A stretch of DNA of 64,000 bases, taken from the NCBI RefSeq assembly GCF_018812025.1, contig NC_063044.1:72267057-72331056 (forward strand), written 5' to 3'. The notes beneath the pieces are model-generated. The model did no database searches, was not told the origin of the DNA, and worked only from the letters and a program-made list of their open reading frames with translations. Position 1 is the first letter of the stretch. Each line of letters begins with the position of its first letter. Origin of the DNA: Megalobrama amblycephala (lineage: Eukaryota; Chordata; Actinopteri; Cypriniformes; Xenocyprididae). Of the stretch, positions 21,590 to 32,677 are shown piece by piece. The translations under genes and the position numbers were made by a program.

Positions 21590-23530
21590 TATTGGTTATT
21601 CCATGTTCAGATAATATTAATTTTGGGAGCTTTCAATGTTCATGTGTGTTATCCTTCCAGACCAGAGTTTAGTCATCTGTTAGTCATTTGGTCTATCACG
21701 GTGTGTTGTGTCAGCAATTTGCACACTGTATTTTCTGAGCACAAGACTGTTTTGTTTAACCCTACTTTTTCTTAATGGTCAGGCTAATGATGGTACTGTT
21801 GCTGTTAATCTCGGGTGCTAGATGTTTTTCAGTCCTTGTTCTGGTATGGGACCTGAGGAGTTGAGTATCCAGTTTAACTCTTCATGTTCTGATGTTTTGA
21901 ATTCTGTGGCTCCTTTGAAATCTAGGAAGAAGAAAGTCAAGACTCAGCCCTGGTTGAACAGCAATAGCAATACTCTTAGGCAAGAGTGCAGGAGGGCTGA
22001 CCGTTAATGGCTCAAAGATAAGTTACAAGTCTCGTATAAATCTTTGAGAGGTTGTTCGATGAAGTTTCAAAAAGTAGTTAAATTAGCTAGATCAAACAGT
22101 TTTTTTGACATTACTTCAAAGAATTGTCATAATTCAAAAATACTCTTTTCTACTATTACAGTACTTTAACCAGTTGTCCCTCCTTCAATTTCTTTTTCTG
22201 TGGACACATGTGAAACGTAAAAATTTTTACTGGTAAGATTGTTGGAATTTGCTCTCGGATTTCATCTGTTAGTAATGATCCTGCTACTTTTGTTGCTCCT
22301 TTGAAAAAATTGAGTTTTGTTCCTGTGTCTCTGTCACAACTTCAAGACATAGTTGCACAAATGAAGCCTACTTGTTCCTCATGTGATGTTATCTCATCTG
22401 CTTTAGTTAGGAGGTGGTGGACTCAAATAGTCCAAGCGTGTTATCAATTGTCAATAGTTGTGAATCTTGATGCCTATGACATGAATAACGTTTGTCCTAT
22501 TTCAAAATGATCTTTTATTTCAAAGATAATTAGAGAAAATTGTATTTGTACAATTGAATGTTAGAAATAATATCTCAATAGATTTCAATCAGGCTTCAGA
22601 GCTGGTCATAGCACAGAGCTCTATTGGGGGTTTCAAATGATATTTTATTAAATGTAGATTCAGGTAGTCCTGTTGTTCTATTGTTAGATCTCAGTTCTGC
22701 TTTCAATATAGTCGACCATGTAAGCACAGTATAAATTACCATCTGTATGCTGATGATTCCCAAATTTACTTCTCTATAAAACATGGGGAGCTATCTTCTC
22801 AAATCTTTCTTTAACTGTTTGGCTGATGTGAAGTGTTGGTTGGCAAACAACTTTCTCCAACTGAATGAAGACAAGTCAGAGTTTGTTGTCTGAGGATGTG
22901 ATATGGATTCTAATAACAACCTGTTATTGCTTCCTGGGGAAAAACTTTCCTTTGTGAAAAATCTTTATTTTTGACTGAGCTTAAATTTGATCATCAAATC
23001 TTAGATCAATAGCCAAGTTGATGTCCATCCTCTCTTTCAAAGATATGGAGAAGGTTCTTCGTGCCTTTGTGTCTTCTCGTTTGGATTATTGTAACTCTTT
23101 GTATCTGGTGTGAGTCGTCTCTCTTGTCTGCAGCTGGTTCAGAACTCTTTTAACTGGTACCAAAAAAAACCACCATATTACTCCTGTATGGATTTCATTA
23201 CATTGATTATCAATTTGATCCAGAATCCAGTATAAAGTGTTGCTGTATGTTTACAAATCTCTCCATGGCCTGGCACCAGAGTATATTTCTGATTTTATTA
23301 GTTTACATAAACCTTTGAGATCTCTTCGCTCCAATGATCAGTCTTGTCCGGCAGTTCCTCTAGGGTCATTTCAGTGGGTGTTAAAAATTTATTTATTTTC
23401 CTTAGCTTTTAATAATGTGTTGTAAACTGTATGTATTTGTTTATTTTTTGCCATTTTCATGTACAGCACTTTGGTACCCACTGTGGTTTCTAAAAATGCT
23501 CTAGAAATAAAGTTGAGAGTGGCATATTTA
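21590..23530 (+). pseudogene. L2/CR1-like LINE relic
   Basis: Decayed plus-strand coding pieces are in the correct order. NSVAPLKSRKKKVKTQPWLN (about 21895-21955) and TLRQECRRADR are typical of the linker between endonuclease and reverse transcriptase. HLYADDSQIYFS (about 22737) carries the catalytic YADD. LADVKCWLANNFLQLNEDKS (22817 on) follows. Then FSRLDYCNSL, VLLYVYKSLHGLAPEYISDF (23237 on) and LRSLRSNDQSC belong to the C-terminus. The 3' end resembles the short-tail type (CTAGAAATAAAGTTGAGAG, near 23510). Many stops and an internal deletion just before YADD. Confidence 0.7.
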
Positions 23531-24539
23531 ATCTAGATGTGTATATCAGAGGTAAAACAGAACTTAAAATCATTGTTTAACTGTATTACTTTGCTTACGC
23601 CCAATTTATTTTTTATAAATCCTGATATATGTGTGGAAAATGCATACCCACATTTTAATGCCTTTTTTGTGCGTACGCAATGTTTATACATCAGGCCCCA
23701 GAGGTGTAAACAGTTATCTGTCTCCCTCGTCTACTAATGATCCGAGGGGTGGTAAGCATAAATTGAATTGCATCGAAATTATTTAATTGGTCCTCTCTCG
23801 TTTTTGCATGTGCTCATAATTTCTTTGTATGACAGCCTGGCCTAAAATGATATCACACAATTAAACACAAATAAAACAACTGACTCCAAGCACAACTACA
23901 CAATATGCTTACAAAATCTTTAAGACATTTTTAATATTTGAATAAAGGGTAAATATTAGGGCTGTGAATCTTGGGGTAGACAGCGAATCGATTCGGTTGA
24001 GGAATCACAGGTGTTCGATTTGTTCTCGAATGATTTTTATCAAATTCAGAACAATTCTACTCGAGACGATTATATGCAACTATTTAAACAAGTTATGAAG
24101 TCAAATATTGAGCTTCCACGAGACCACCTTCCTTATTCAAGTTACGAAGAAGGTGTAAACTGGCATCGTGTCAATTACGCTTTTTCCATAAGCTGAAAAG
24201 AGAAGACATGGGACGTAGCATAAGCTTTGAGAACTGCAAGAGTTTTACACTTTTAACATTTAAGAGGCTGTTGTGTCAACCTTGATTTATTGCAATATTG
24301 AGCTGTTCAATTTTATTTAGATTTTAGAAAATAAACATGATTTCCATTAATCAAATATTTTTTTTATTTTCACTGGCATTTCTGGACTAGTGCATCTTTG
24401 AGCCTAAATTCAGCATGAGTAAAATACTTAAGTACAGTTAATATCAGATACTCCAAGACTTTTACTCAAGTTGTCTTAGAAATGGTCACTTGTAATGGAG
24501 TAATTTTCATTATAAGGTATCTGTACTTTTATTCAAGAA
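23531..24539. other. gap, decayed repeats, no gene seen
   Basis: Around 23958-24010 the stretch TTAGGGCTGTGAATCTTGGG with GAATCGATTCGG is the end of a common fish repeat related to the ATCG-rich one at the window start. The 61-aa frame at 24011-24196 was not recognised. Confidence 0.4.
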
Positions 24540-24596
24540 TTGTTTTCAGGTACTCTTTACACATCTGCTCTTTCCACAGCAACGACTTCAAAAAGT

Positions 24597-26861
24597 TCAG
24601 TTCTCTTTCAAGTGAATCCTCATGTGGACCTTAAGGTTACCTTTATATATGAAACTCTTTCCACACTGATCACATGTAAATGGCTTCTCTTTAATGTGAA
24701 TTCTCCTGTGTTCCCTAAGGCTTCCTTCCCGTGTGAAGCCATTCCCGCACAGAGTGCAGGTGTAAGGCTTTTCTCCAGTGTGAGTGCTCATGTGGTCTAT
24801 AAGGTGTCCTTTTCGACTGAAACTCTTTCCACACTGTTGGCAGGTGTAAGGCTTTTCTCCAGTGTGAATTCTCATGTGGACTGTAAGGTTTCCTTTCTCA
24901 CTGAAACTCTTTCCACACTCTTGGCAGGTGTAAGGCTTTTCTCCAGTGTGAATTCTCATGTGAATTTCAAGTTTTCCTTTATTACTGAAATTCTTTCCAC
25001 ACTCTTGACAGGTGTAAAGCTTTTCTCCAGTGTGAATTTTCATGTGGGCTGTAAGGCTTCCTTTATGACTGAAACTCTTCCCACATTGTTTGCAGGTGAA
25101 AGGCTTTTCTCTAGTATGGATTCTCATGTGGATTTTAAGGCTTCCCTTTTGACTGAAACTCTGTCCACATTGTCGGCAGATATATGGCGTTTCTCCAGTG
25201 TGAATTCTCATGTGGCCTATAAGGCTTCCTTTATGACTGAAACTCTGTCCACACTGTTGGCAGGTGAAAGGCTTTTCTCTAGTATGGATTCTCATGTGGA
25301 TTTTAAGGCTTCCTTTATGACTGAAACTCTTTCCACATTGCTGGCAGGTGAATGGTTTCCCTCCAGTGTGAATTCTCATGTGGACTTTAAGGTGTTTTTT
25401 GTGTGTGAAACTCTTAGTTCCTGTCTTTTGAACTCCTTTTTGTGGGGAAACCTGTGTTGATCTTTCTCCATTCATGAAATCATGACGTTCATCATAATAT
25501 TCTTTCTCTTCTTCCCTTTCATTAGGTTCATGACTCACTTCTTTCAGTGACATTAGGTCTAGGACAAAAATAGACATAAAACAATGTAGACATTTAAAGC
25601 ATCAAAACCAACAACGTGTATGTTCTATACCCTATCCTATCCTACCTTATCCAATCCTATGGATCAGGGATGGGCAGGTTTGGTACTGGAGGACCACTGT
25701 CTTTCATCCCTAATCAAATACACCTGCCTGTAATTTTCAATCATTCCTGAAGACTTAAGGCCGATTTATATTTCTGCGTCACGTGTACACTGTAGGCTGC
25801 GAGTACCATGCGTAGCCTGATGTGCAACATCTCTGTGGTATAATGTAACGCATCAATTCTACACAGACCACAAGTGCTGTGATTGGTCTGTTAGAACGGA
25901 GAAGAGCGAGTGTGTGGCCTCAGCAGCGGGAGAGAGAGGCAGGAGACGAGCGGTGCGTAAGTAGGTCAAGTGCAAATGATAAACACCTGGTCTCATTGCA
26001 GTAAATGACATGGGGAGACCAGATAAAGCCACCAGGAAAAAGGGTGTGGAGCATCCTCCGGATCAGAGCATACTTCAAGAGCGAGTGTGTGGCAAGGGTC
26101 CTTCTTTCGGGCGGAGGATGTGGTATTCTTCATTTCAAATAGCCCACATTCTTTGTGTCGCGTTAACAGGTCATTTAGAAAAAATAAATAAATAAATGGT
26201 GGCGTCGGAGTACATACACTCACAAATTATTATGCAAGTGACATATCAGTAAGATTTCAGTATAATAAATATTCAGATTTTAGTTTTTCTAAGAAAATGT
26301 ATGTTTGTTTATTTATCCATGTCTTTTTAGATAACTGTATCAATCTCAGACAAAATAATTTGCCAGGTCTATGGAAACCATATTTAGAGGTTGATCCACA
26401 TTATTAAGCAAGTCACAGTTTTCATTCAATATGGGGAGGAAGAAAGATCTTTCTAAAGATGAAAAGCATGAAATGGTGCAATGTTGTGCAAAAGGCATGA
26501 AAACAACTAATATTGTGTGAAAACTGAATGGAGATTATCGAATTATCATAAGATTTGTGAGTGATTTAGAGCACAGCAGAACTCGGTCAGATAAAGGCCG
26601 AAAATTAAAAAATTAATTGTATTAAAAGGGCAGCTATAAAAAAGCCAGTGTTGAGCAGCAAACAGCTGCTGGTGTCTCTGGATTCTCAAGAAACTCTTCA
26701 TGCTGGCTGGCAGTTGTGCGTAAAGATGCATTTTAGACACCACTAACCAAACCTGGTAAAAGTTACACTAAACCATGTCAAATTATCCATTACTCCTATT
26801 TTTTCTGTAATTTAATTACAGTTACTTCTGATGTAATTAAACTAAATACTGTGTTTAGAAC

Positions 26862-26953
<92 letters not shown>

Positions 26954-28039
26954 CAATAGTGGATTTAACATCAAAATTATAGCTGTCAATAGATTAAATT
27001 TTAATCGCAATTAATCACGATTAATCTCACACTTATCGTGAAATTAAGCATACACCAGACTGAAGTGTGATTCTCACAAAACTGTATTTTTCATCTTTTT
27101 AAGGTAAATTTTGGTGTCTTTTCAAAAAGAGGACACTTGCAGACTCCAAAAGGACAGTTGGGTAAAGTTGGTTTTATATTCGCACATTCAGACTTCTGAT
27201 AAATTCAGACTTTCCAATAAATGTGCAATAAATTAATGTTTGCGAATTTTAAGCAGCGACATGATATTGACAACCAACGATTGTCAACTTACAACATTTT
27301 TCACAGTCGATCAAAATAGGCAAGTATTGTTTTAATGACATATTTACTTGTGAATGTCCAATGTAGTGTGATTAACAAGGCTATTGAATACAGATGTCCG
27401 AATGTGCGAATATAAAACCAACTTTATCCAAGTCCAAAAGGACAACAAATCACCAAATGCTATGAGTCCAAATAATTCATACATTAATGTACACTAAAGC
27501 ACCCCCACAAAAAAAACACAGCAAAACTCGTTTGAGAATCCACAGTGTATAGTGTAGCAACAGAAAAGAGCTTGTTTACATTTTAGACCAGTCCAGTTAC
27601 AATACTGAACAGAACCACATGGAGATAACAAAAACCCTAAACCAACTGCCTTGACCTGCATATATACTGAAGTACACAGAAACATACACAGGACAAATCC
27701 AAACATTGTCCTGAATGTGTGTAAAACAGCGTGAATGTACTGAAATGTGCCTGTGCAGAAATTCAACATGAGGTCAGTGTGTCGAGAGAGAGAGAGATGA
27801 TTCAAATGATTTCAAATTATATTTGATCATTATTTTTAATAATGATCAAATAACTGAGTTCAGCTGTGAGAATAAAACCAACCTGTTTGTTCCTCAGTTT
27901 CTTCATGTTTCACACTGAATGTTTCTTCAATCTTCATGTCTTCAGACTCATCTTTAATAATTATCTTCATATCTTCACTTTCCTCTTTAATAAACTCAAT
28001 CATCTTCATGTATTCAGTCTCCTCTTTAATAAACGCCAT
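24597..28039 (-). CDS. C2H2 zinc-finger protein, FiNZ-type, intact two-exon gene
   Basis: Coding exon 1 is 28039-27883 (157 nt) and exon 2 is 25558-24597 (962 nt), with a GT donor after 27883 and a CTAG acceptor before 25558. Joined they give 1119 nt, 372 aa plus stop, in phase (…EEQT|DLMSLK). Exon 1 starts [13 protein letters not shown] and repeats an acidic FIKEE-type unit, the short N-terminal module typical of cyprinid FiNZ-type zinc-finger genes. Exon 2 has one degenerate finger lacking both Cys ([16 protein letters not shown]) and then nine complete C2H2 fingers with TGEKP or TREKP linkers. Positions -1,2,3,6 read HGSI, HGSG, QGSI, HGSA, NGKI, EGNV, RGHD, RGSE and YGNV. A nuclear DNA-binding repressor or regulator is expected; the target is unknown. 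The 2.3-kb intron is full of repeats. Confidence 0.88.
25628..25760. repeat. CCTAT pentamer run and interspersed repeat in zinc-finger gene intron
   Basis: An imperfect CCTAT/CCTAC run at about 25630-25660 is followed by ATGGATCAGGGATGGGCAGG, the start of a widely spread fish repeat containing ACTGGAGGACCACTG and CAAATACACCTGCC. Confidence 0.5.
26208..26760 (+). mobile_element. truncated Tc1/mariner-like element
   Basis: The left end includes CACAAATTATTATGCAAGTG, typical of a mariner-like terminal repeat. At 26433 a frame begins [20 protein letters not shown] followed by KGMKTTNIV, the N-terminal helix-turn-helix of a Tc1-type transposase, then a stop. Further weak matches run to about 26760 and the catalytic domain is missing. 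It lies in the intron of the C2H2 gene. Confidence 0.55.
26865..26952. repeat. (TA)n microsatellite, about 44 units
   Basis: An uninterrupted alternating TA run. It is likely length-variable and may form cruciform DNA. It is inside the zinc-finger gene's intron. Confidence 0.97.
27157..27432. mobile_element. 276-bp MITE with 12-bp flanking direct repeat
   Basis: Terminal inverted repeats of about 33 bp: the left end begins GTTGGGTAAAGTTGGTTTTA and the right end, reverse complemented, CTTGGATAAAGTTGGTTTTA; both continue TATTCGCACATTC. The 12-bp sequence TCCAAAAGGACA stands directly on both sides (27145-27156 and 27433-27444). It lies in the intron of the C2H2 gene. Its superfamily is not recognised. 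Confidence 0.75.
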
Positions 28040-28579
28040 CTTTAAGAAGAGAATTAAAGTTCTAAGTCTTCAATGACCCAAAACTAACGCTGCAAATTAA
28101 TAAACTTAATATTTAGACATTTATGATCTACATTTGGTATTTAAAGGATTATAGATTATATTTAAATGATTACTCTTTGATGAAAACGTGATTAGTTAGT
28201 TTGTTAGTGTTTGTTGTTCTTGTTCATGTTCACTGTTGGAGCAGCACGAGTCGCGATTCACTGAATCATTTCTCAAAGTGTTTGATTCAATTGACTCGGA
28301 GTTGAAAAGTTCCGTTTCTCCATCATGACTCTCCAGAGACTGAACTCGTGTTCATGATAAACTGATTTATGATATATATAGAGAGAAATGAGACGCAGGT
28401 TTACTGTTTCTCATCAGTGGATATGAGTTTTACTCACACAAATATCCTTCATTACAGATAGATAAAGAATCACAATGTTACATTAAATAGTAAATAAACT
28501 CATTTCACATCGCTGATAAAACTATTAAAACTACAAAACTGTTTCTGTCGATCAAAACAGCTTAAATTCTTAAAACAAA

Positions 28580-28645
28580 CCTTTATTCAGCAGAATCACA
28601 GCAGATGCAGGAGCGCGGCGCAGTCTTATGACGTCATGTCGCCAC
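28580..28645 (-). promoter_or_regulatory. putative promoter and non-coding first exon of the C2H2 gene
   Basis: On the minus strand a GC-rich stretch with the palindromic CRE site TGACGTCA (28629-28636) is followed by GCGCCGCGCTCCTGCATCTG and then by TGAATAAAG|GTTTGTTTT, a possible donor at 28581/28580. A non-coding first exon spliced to the region upstream of ATG 28039 would fit. Start site and splicing are inferred. Confidence 0.45.
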
Positions 28646-28944
28646 TTCAAAATAAAAGTCATGCATTGTCTACAATCACAGAAGTGCATAGAAATCCAAC
28701 TACTTTACCAGATAATTTTTATATATTAAAATTAAAACAGAGACAAATATGGTTATGAGTTCATTCATGTGTCCGAACTGAAACACATTAAAAGTCAGTG
28801 TTTACAAGTATGTATATATACAGGGTGTGACTTGTGAAAAAAATAGAAAGAAGGGATGTTTTTTTTTTTTTTTTTTTTTGAAAATTTGTTAAAAACCACA
28901 GTGGAGCTATATAGCTATTTTTTTGGCAGCTGTTACAGAAACAT

Positions 28945-29900
28945 TTTTACAAAAAATCTTCTGATTAACCTTGAGGGATTGTTCTTATGACAAACGGTAC
29001 AGGTTCCTTCACCTACCAACAAACAAGGAATACAGAAGATTGTGGCTGAAAAACCTAAACTTGAAGAGACCACCCAAAACACTGTACATGTACATTTCAT
29101 TTCGTCAACAAAAAACTAACAGAGGAAAACCCGCATCCTACTTTGTGGTTCGGCTATGAAAGACGACCCAAAAAAAGTAAAGTGATAATGTCTCTAATGC
29201 CCTAATAATTGTGAACTGTATTTGTACTCTCAGATGAGCTTGACTAGATGGATTGGGATGAGGAGCCATGCTCTGTGATGCCCAAACACAGTGGTCAGAC
29301 CCAGAGATAGAAGACCACACCTGTTCAAGAGGGCCGTACCATCACCTGCAGAATGAGTGCTCCACCACTGCCAGCATTATCAGGCCCTGTTGCAGATAGT
29401 ACTTTGAACAATGATGCAGACCCTCTCTTGTATACAGGGATTCCACTCATTGAGTTTAAAACCCTTGTATCCTGCCTGCAAGTATTTGCCCCTACTTCAC
29501 CATTCATGTCGGTTGTGGACCGACTAAGGCAAAACTTTGTCACGGCTGATTTAGCACGACAATTTAAAACATCAGGTCAGGTCAGCAAGACTGGTTGGAA
29601 TCTGGACAGACATAATGTCTGAACACACCAAGGATCTTGTTATGTGGTTGCATGATATGTGGTCGTGAAACAATCAAAGCGATGTTGCCCCAAGCATTTA
29701 AAGGACACTTTTCAAACACAACCTGTGTAATTGATTGTCTTGCAGAAAGCCAAAAACCTGGACCCTAGAAGTGCATCATACAGTCACTAACTATGCCAAC
29801 AACACTGTGAAATATTTAGTGGCAGTTTCTCCCTCCGGAGTAAACATGTTTATTTCAGATGCGTACAGTGGCAAATGCAGTGATAGGTACATAAAGTTCC
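28945..29900 (+). pseudogene. THAP-domain / DDE_Tnp_4 transposase relic (ISL2EU-like Harbinger)
   Basis: The first part reads CSYDKRYRFLHLPTNKEYRR, then LWLKNLNLKRPPKTLY, and after a frameshift FVNKKLTEENPHP and WFGYERRPKK, the pattern of a THAP-type domain. After a non-coding-looking stretch comes VVDRLRQNFVTADLARQFKT with TSGQVSKT (helix-turn-helix), followed by decayed pieces with TKDL and a decayed VID stretch, then NTVKYLVAVSPSGVNMFISD and AYSGKCSDRYIK, part of the DDE_Tnp_4 fold. THAP plus DDE_Tnp_4 is the layout of ISL2EU-type elements. There are several stops and frameshifts, and the relic ends sharply near 29900 where another repeat begins. Confidence 0.6.
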
Positions 29901-30019
29901 CGGTATACTTCAAACGAAATCGAAGAACGAACTGATGTGACGTCATTTTGAACAAAATCAGGCCAAAACGTGTTCTTTTTGGAAGTTCAAAACAGCTTGC
30001 CAAAGCGAACTTCATAGGG
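29901..30019. other. sequence between transposase relic and repeat
   Basis: A short stretch with GTATACTTCAAACGAAATCG and TGACGTCATTTTGAACA. It may be part of the repeat that follows. No gene. Confidence 0.3.
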
Positions 30020-30365
30020 AGCAATGACACTTCCTCTCTCAATATCCATAAAGGTACTAAAAACATATTTAAATCAGTTCATGTGAGTACAGTGGTTCAA
30101 TATTAATATTATAAAGCGACGAGAATATTTTTGGAGCGCCAAAAAAATCAAAATAACAACTTATTTAGTGACGGCCGATTTCAAAACACTGCTTCAGGAA
30201 ATGTCATTGCTGCTTATGAATGCCTCACAGAGCCATTGGATTTCAACTAAAATGTCTTAATTTGTGTTCCAAAGATTGACGAAAGGTCTTACGGGTGTGA
30301 AACAACATGAGGGTGAGTAATGATGACAGAATTTTCATTGTTTGGGTGAACTAACCACTTTAAGG
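30020..30365 (-). repeat. interspersed repeat, second copy of the 13.0-kb family
   Basis: The end (GTTTGGGTGAACTAACC) and the segments AACATGAGGGTGAGTAAT, TTGACGAAAGGTCTTACGGG and ATATCCATAAAGGTACTAAA match, in reverse orientation, the repeat at 13028-13240, here about 130 bp longer in the middle. Confidence 0.7.
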
Positions 30366-30672
30366 TCAATCAGCTTTCACTATCACTTCAGTGTGTCATC
30401 AGATCTGCACTCGGTTGGTCAATGAAACATAAATTATCAAGTTATAAATTTTGTTTTGATCATTACTAATTTACATATCAGCCTCCTCATTTCCGCACAA
30501 ACCATGCTGCATGCCTATTTATCTAAATGTTACAGTAAACAGACTTAACATTCACTGTTTCAGCAGATTCTTCTCAGAGTTATAAAAAGATTAAAATTCA
30601 GATCCCCAATCCCTGTTGTAAAAAGCATAACTCACAAACACAAGAAGAATATTGGCTCTGCACTCAAGCTTA
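30366..30672. other. gap, no gene seen
   Basis: AT-rich with no recognisable coding or repeat structure. Confidence 0.4.
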
Positions 30673-31436
30673 AGCTCTGTTCACACCGCCAGCGACTTTT
30701 TCGCTGCATGTCACTAGTCTCTGCACTGTGAAGTCACTTGTGGGCGTTCCTAAGTGCTGTCGCTCTAATGTCATTGGTAAAAACTAAGAAATCATTCTAA
30801 GTTTGACTAGGAATTAGGTTTAAAGTAATTAAAAGTAGAGTGTTGTGACCACAGAGCTCAGTGCATTAAACCTTATACAATTGTCTTGTCCCTAATAATC
30901 AACACAATGCAGGGAAACTGTAATATGAACTGTAACAGTGCTAAACTGCTCACAACATCATATAATTAACAACACAAAATGTATTAATCAAATTCACAAG
31001 ACTGCCGACAGTTTCTTTTCCACGCATTGTTTTATTATATCCATGCATGTACAGTGAAATCGTTCCGGAACTATTCCTGTCTGTCTTGCCTGCACTCGAG
31101 ATGGTGACGTGAGCTCCAGAGAGCCTTCACTACTATTGGTTGTGTCGCTCACAAAATGCACTCGTCATTTGCATAAAAATAGAGATTTCCTTACTTTCGT
31201 TGCGTGTCTCCCATCGCTGGACACGCCTACAACAGAAATGTTGGTGGGAAATTTATACTTTAAAACATGAAATTAAACCGCCAGTAGATGGTGGCATGTG
31301 ACTGTCTTAATGAGTGAGCCATTGAATTATTTATTCAAACGATTCATTCAAAAGGCTGAATCAAGAATGACATTCTGTCGCCAACGGTCACTGTCGCTTT
31401 GTCACTGTGTGTCACTGGCGGTCTGAACAGGGCTTT
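30673..31436. mobile_element. MITE with GTTCACACCGCCAGCGAC-type ends
   Basis: The left end AAGCTCTGTTCACACCGCCA and the right end, reverse complemented, AAGCCCTGTTCAGACCGCCA are alike, and both run into GCGAC/GTGAC motifs. The interior has no coding frame. hAT-like ends are possible, but a target duplication was not seen. Confidence 0.6.
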
Positions 31437-32677
31437 ATACCAAAGAATATACACTAACAAGAAGCGACACTCAATAGAACGTTCCATTGGAACACCAGCG
31501 CCCAGCTGAGAGCCAGGAGAGAACTAAACATTCAAACATCTGCATACACTTTAGGCCTGTGATATTAAGCTAATTTTATTTTTGATTTCGATTTTGGCTT
31601 CCAAGGTAATCATCTGTAAGACGATATTTGTGGTAAAACTGTTAAACTAGCCGCATTTTGTCTAGCACAATTTCCTTCCCTCACTAGTCTCTGGTGCGTT
31701 CATCTTGTAAAGTGAGTTATTTACTGTTGATATACAGTTATGAGAAAGTTTAGCTTGTAATCTGGCATTTAATTGTTGAGTGTTGACATTATTGTAACTA
31801 ATTTAAGCAACTAATTAAGCATGTTTAACTAGCGTGCATGAACTATCTGTTCATGCATGTGTATATTTACATCTGTCGTCAGATTATACGATCACTTTGA
31901 TTATACTGATGTCGTCTTCTGTTGAGGGAAATCGTTATTCATGTTTTAGATGCAAGTATTTTAGATGCAAGTATACTTGCAAGTAAATTGCAAGTATACA
32001 TGCAAGTTGAAGATTATAGTTAAATGGTTAATCATGGAGCTATAGTATTTCACTTAATGTTTTATTAACAAAATTCTGGAGGAGCAACGTTCAAAAAATC
32101 TGGCTAATCATCACGTCACTTTAGCCAGCTGTTAGCAATTAGTAATCGACATATCTACCCAATCAGCATGAGTGAAAGTATATATTGTCATGTATCCTGC
32201 ACCTGCTGTTTCCTGCTACTCCCCACCTGAGGTCACCGGTTTACCATTGTCACCTTTGCATGGCACACAGGCGGTGCGTTCCAAACGGGATATATCGCCC
32301 TCCGAAGGGCACTTCGGTGAAAATAACCATGGCCTCCATAATGAAGGGTCGTTCCAAACCGAAGTGCTCAAAACTGGCCAAAGGGTACAAATGATGGACA
32401 CTTTGGGCCCCCATGATCCTTTGCACAGGGAAGTTGTTTGACGTCACAGAATGGGTACAGGGGACTCAGAGTTAGATTTTACCTATAAATGTATGCATAG
32501 CATTTTTCTATACTACTGTAATATTTATACAAGTAAGATTTGGTACATTAACATGGTCAAAACGACATTGCACTTCCACAAAAATACTTTATAGCTCCCT
32601 TAATCAGTCCATTTAAATGTTTCAAATTCATAGATACAATATACAATATGGTGCGATAAACCAAAAATAAATAAATA
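31437..32677. other. gap with short repeats, no gene seen
   Basis: Positions about 31950-32007 repeat TGCAAGTA five times in direct and inverted forms. About 32272-32450 (CGTTCCAAACGGGATATATC, later GGGCCCCCATGATCC) looks like a fragment of a known type of fish repeat. The overlapping open frames there lack any coding signal I recognise. Confidence 0.4.

Noticed and set aside
24540..25460. 306-aa plus-strand frame with repeated [18 protein letters not shown] units
   Set aside because: It is the antisense of the C2H2 finger repeats on the minus strand, which have proper splice sites, start and linkers.
31950..32007. Clustered TGCAAGTA repeats considered as a CRISPR-like array or regulatory array
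   Set aside because: The units are too short and irregular, with no spacers, and the genome is animal. Left as a minor low-complexity feature.
32172..32441. Overlapping 60-90-aa frames on both strands
   Set aside because: The sequence looks like an interspersed repeat, with no domain or splice context.
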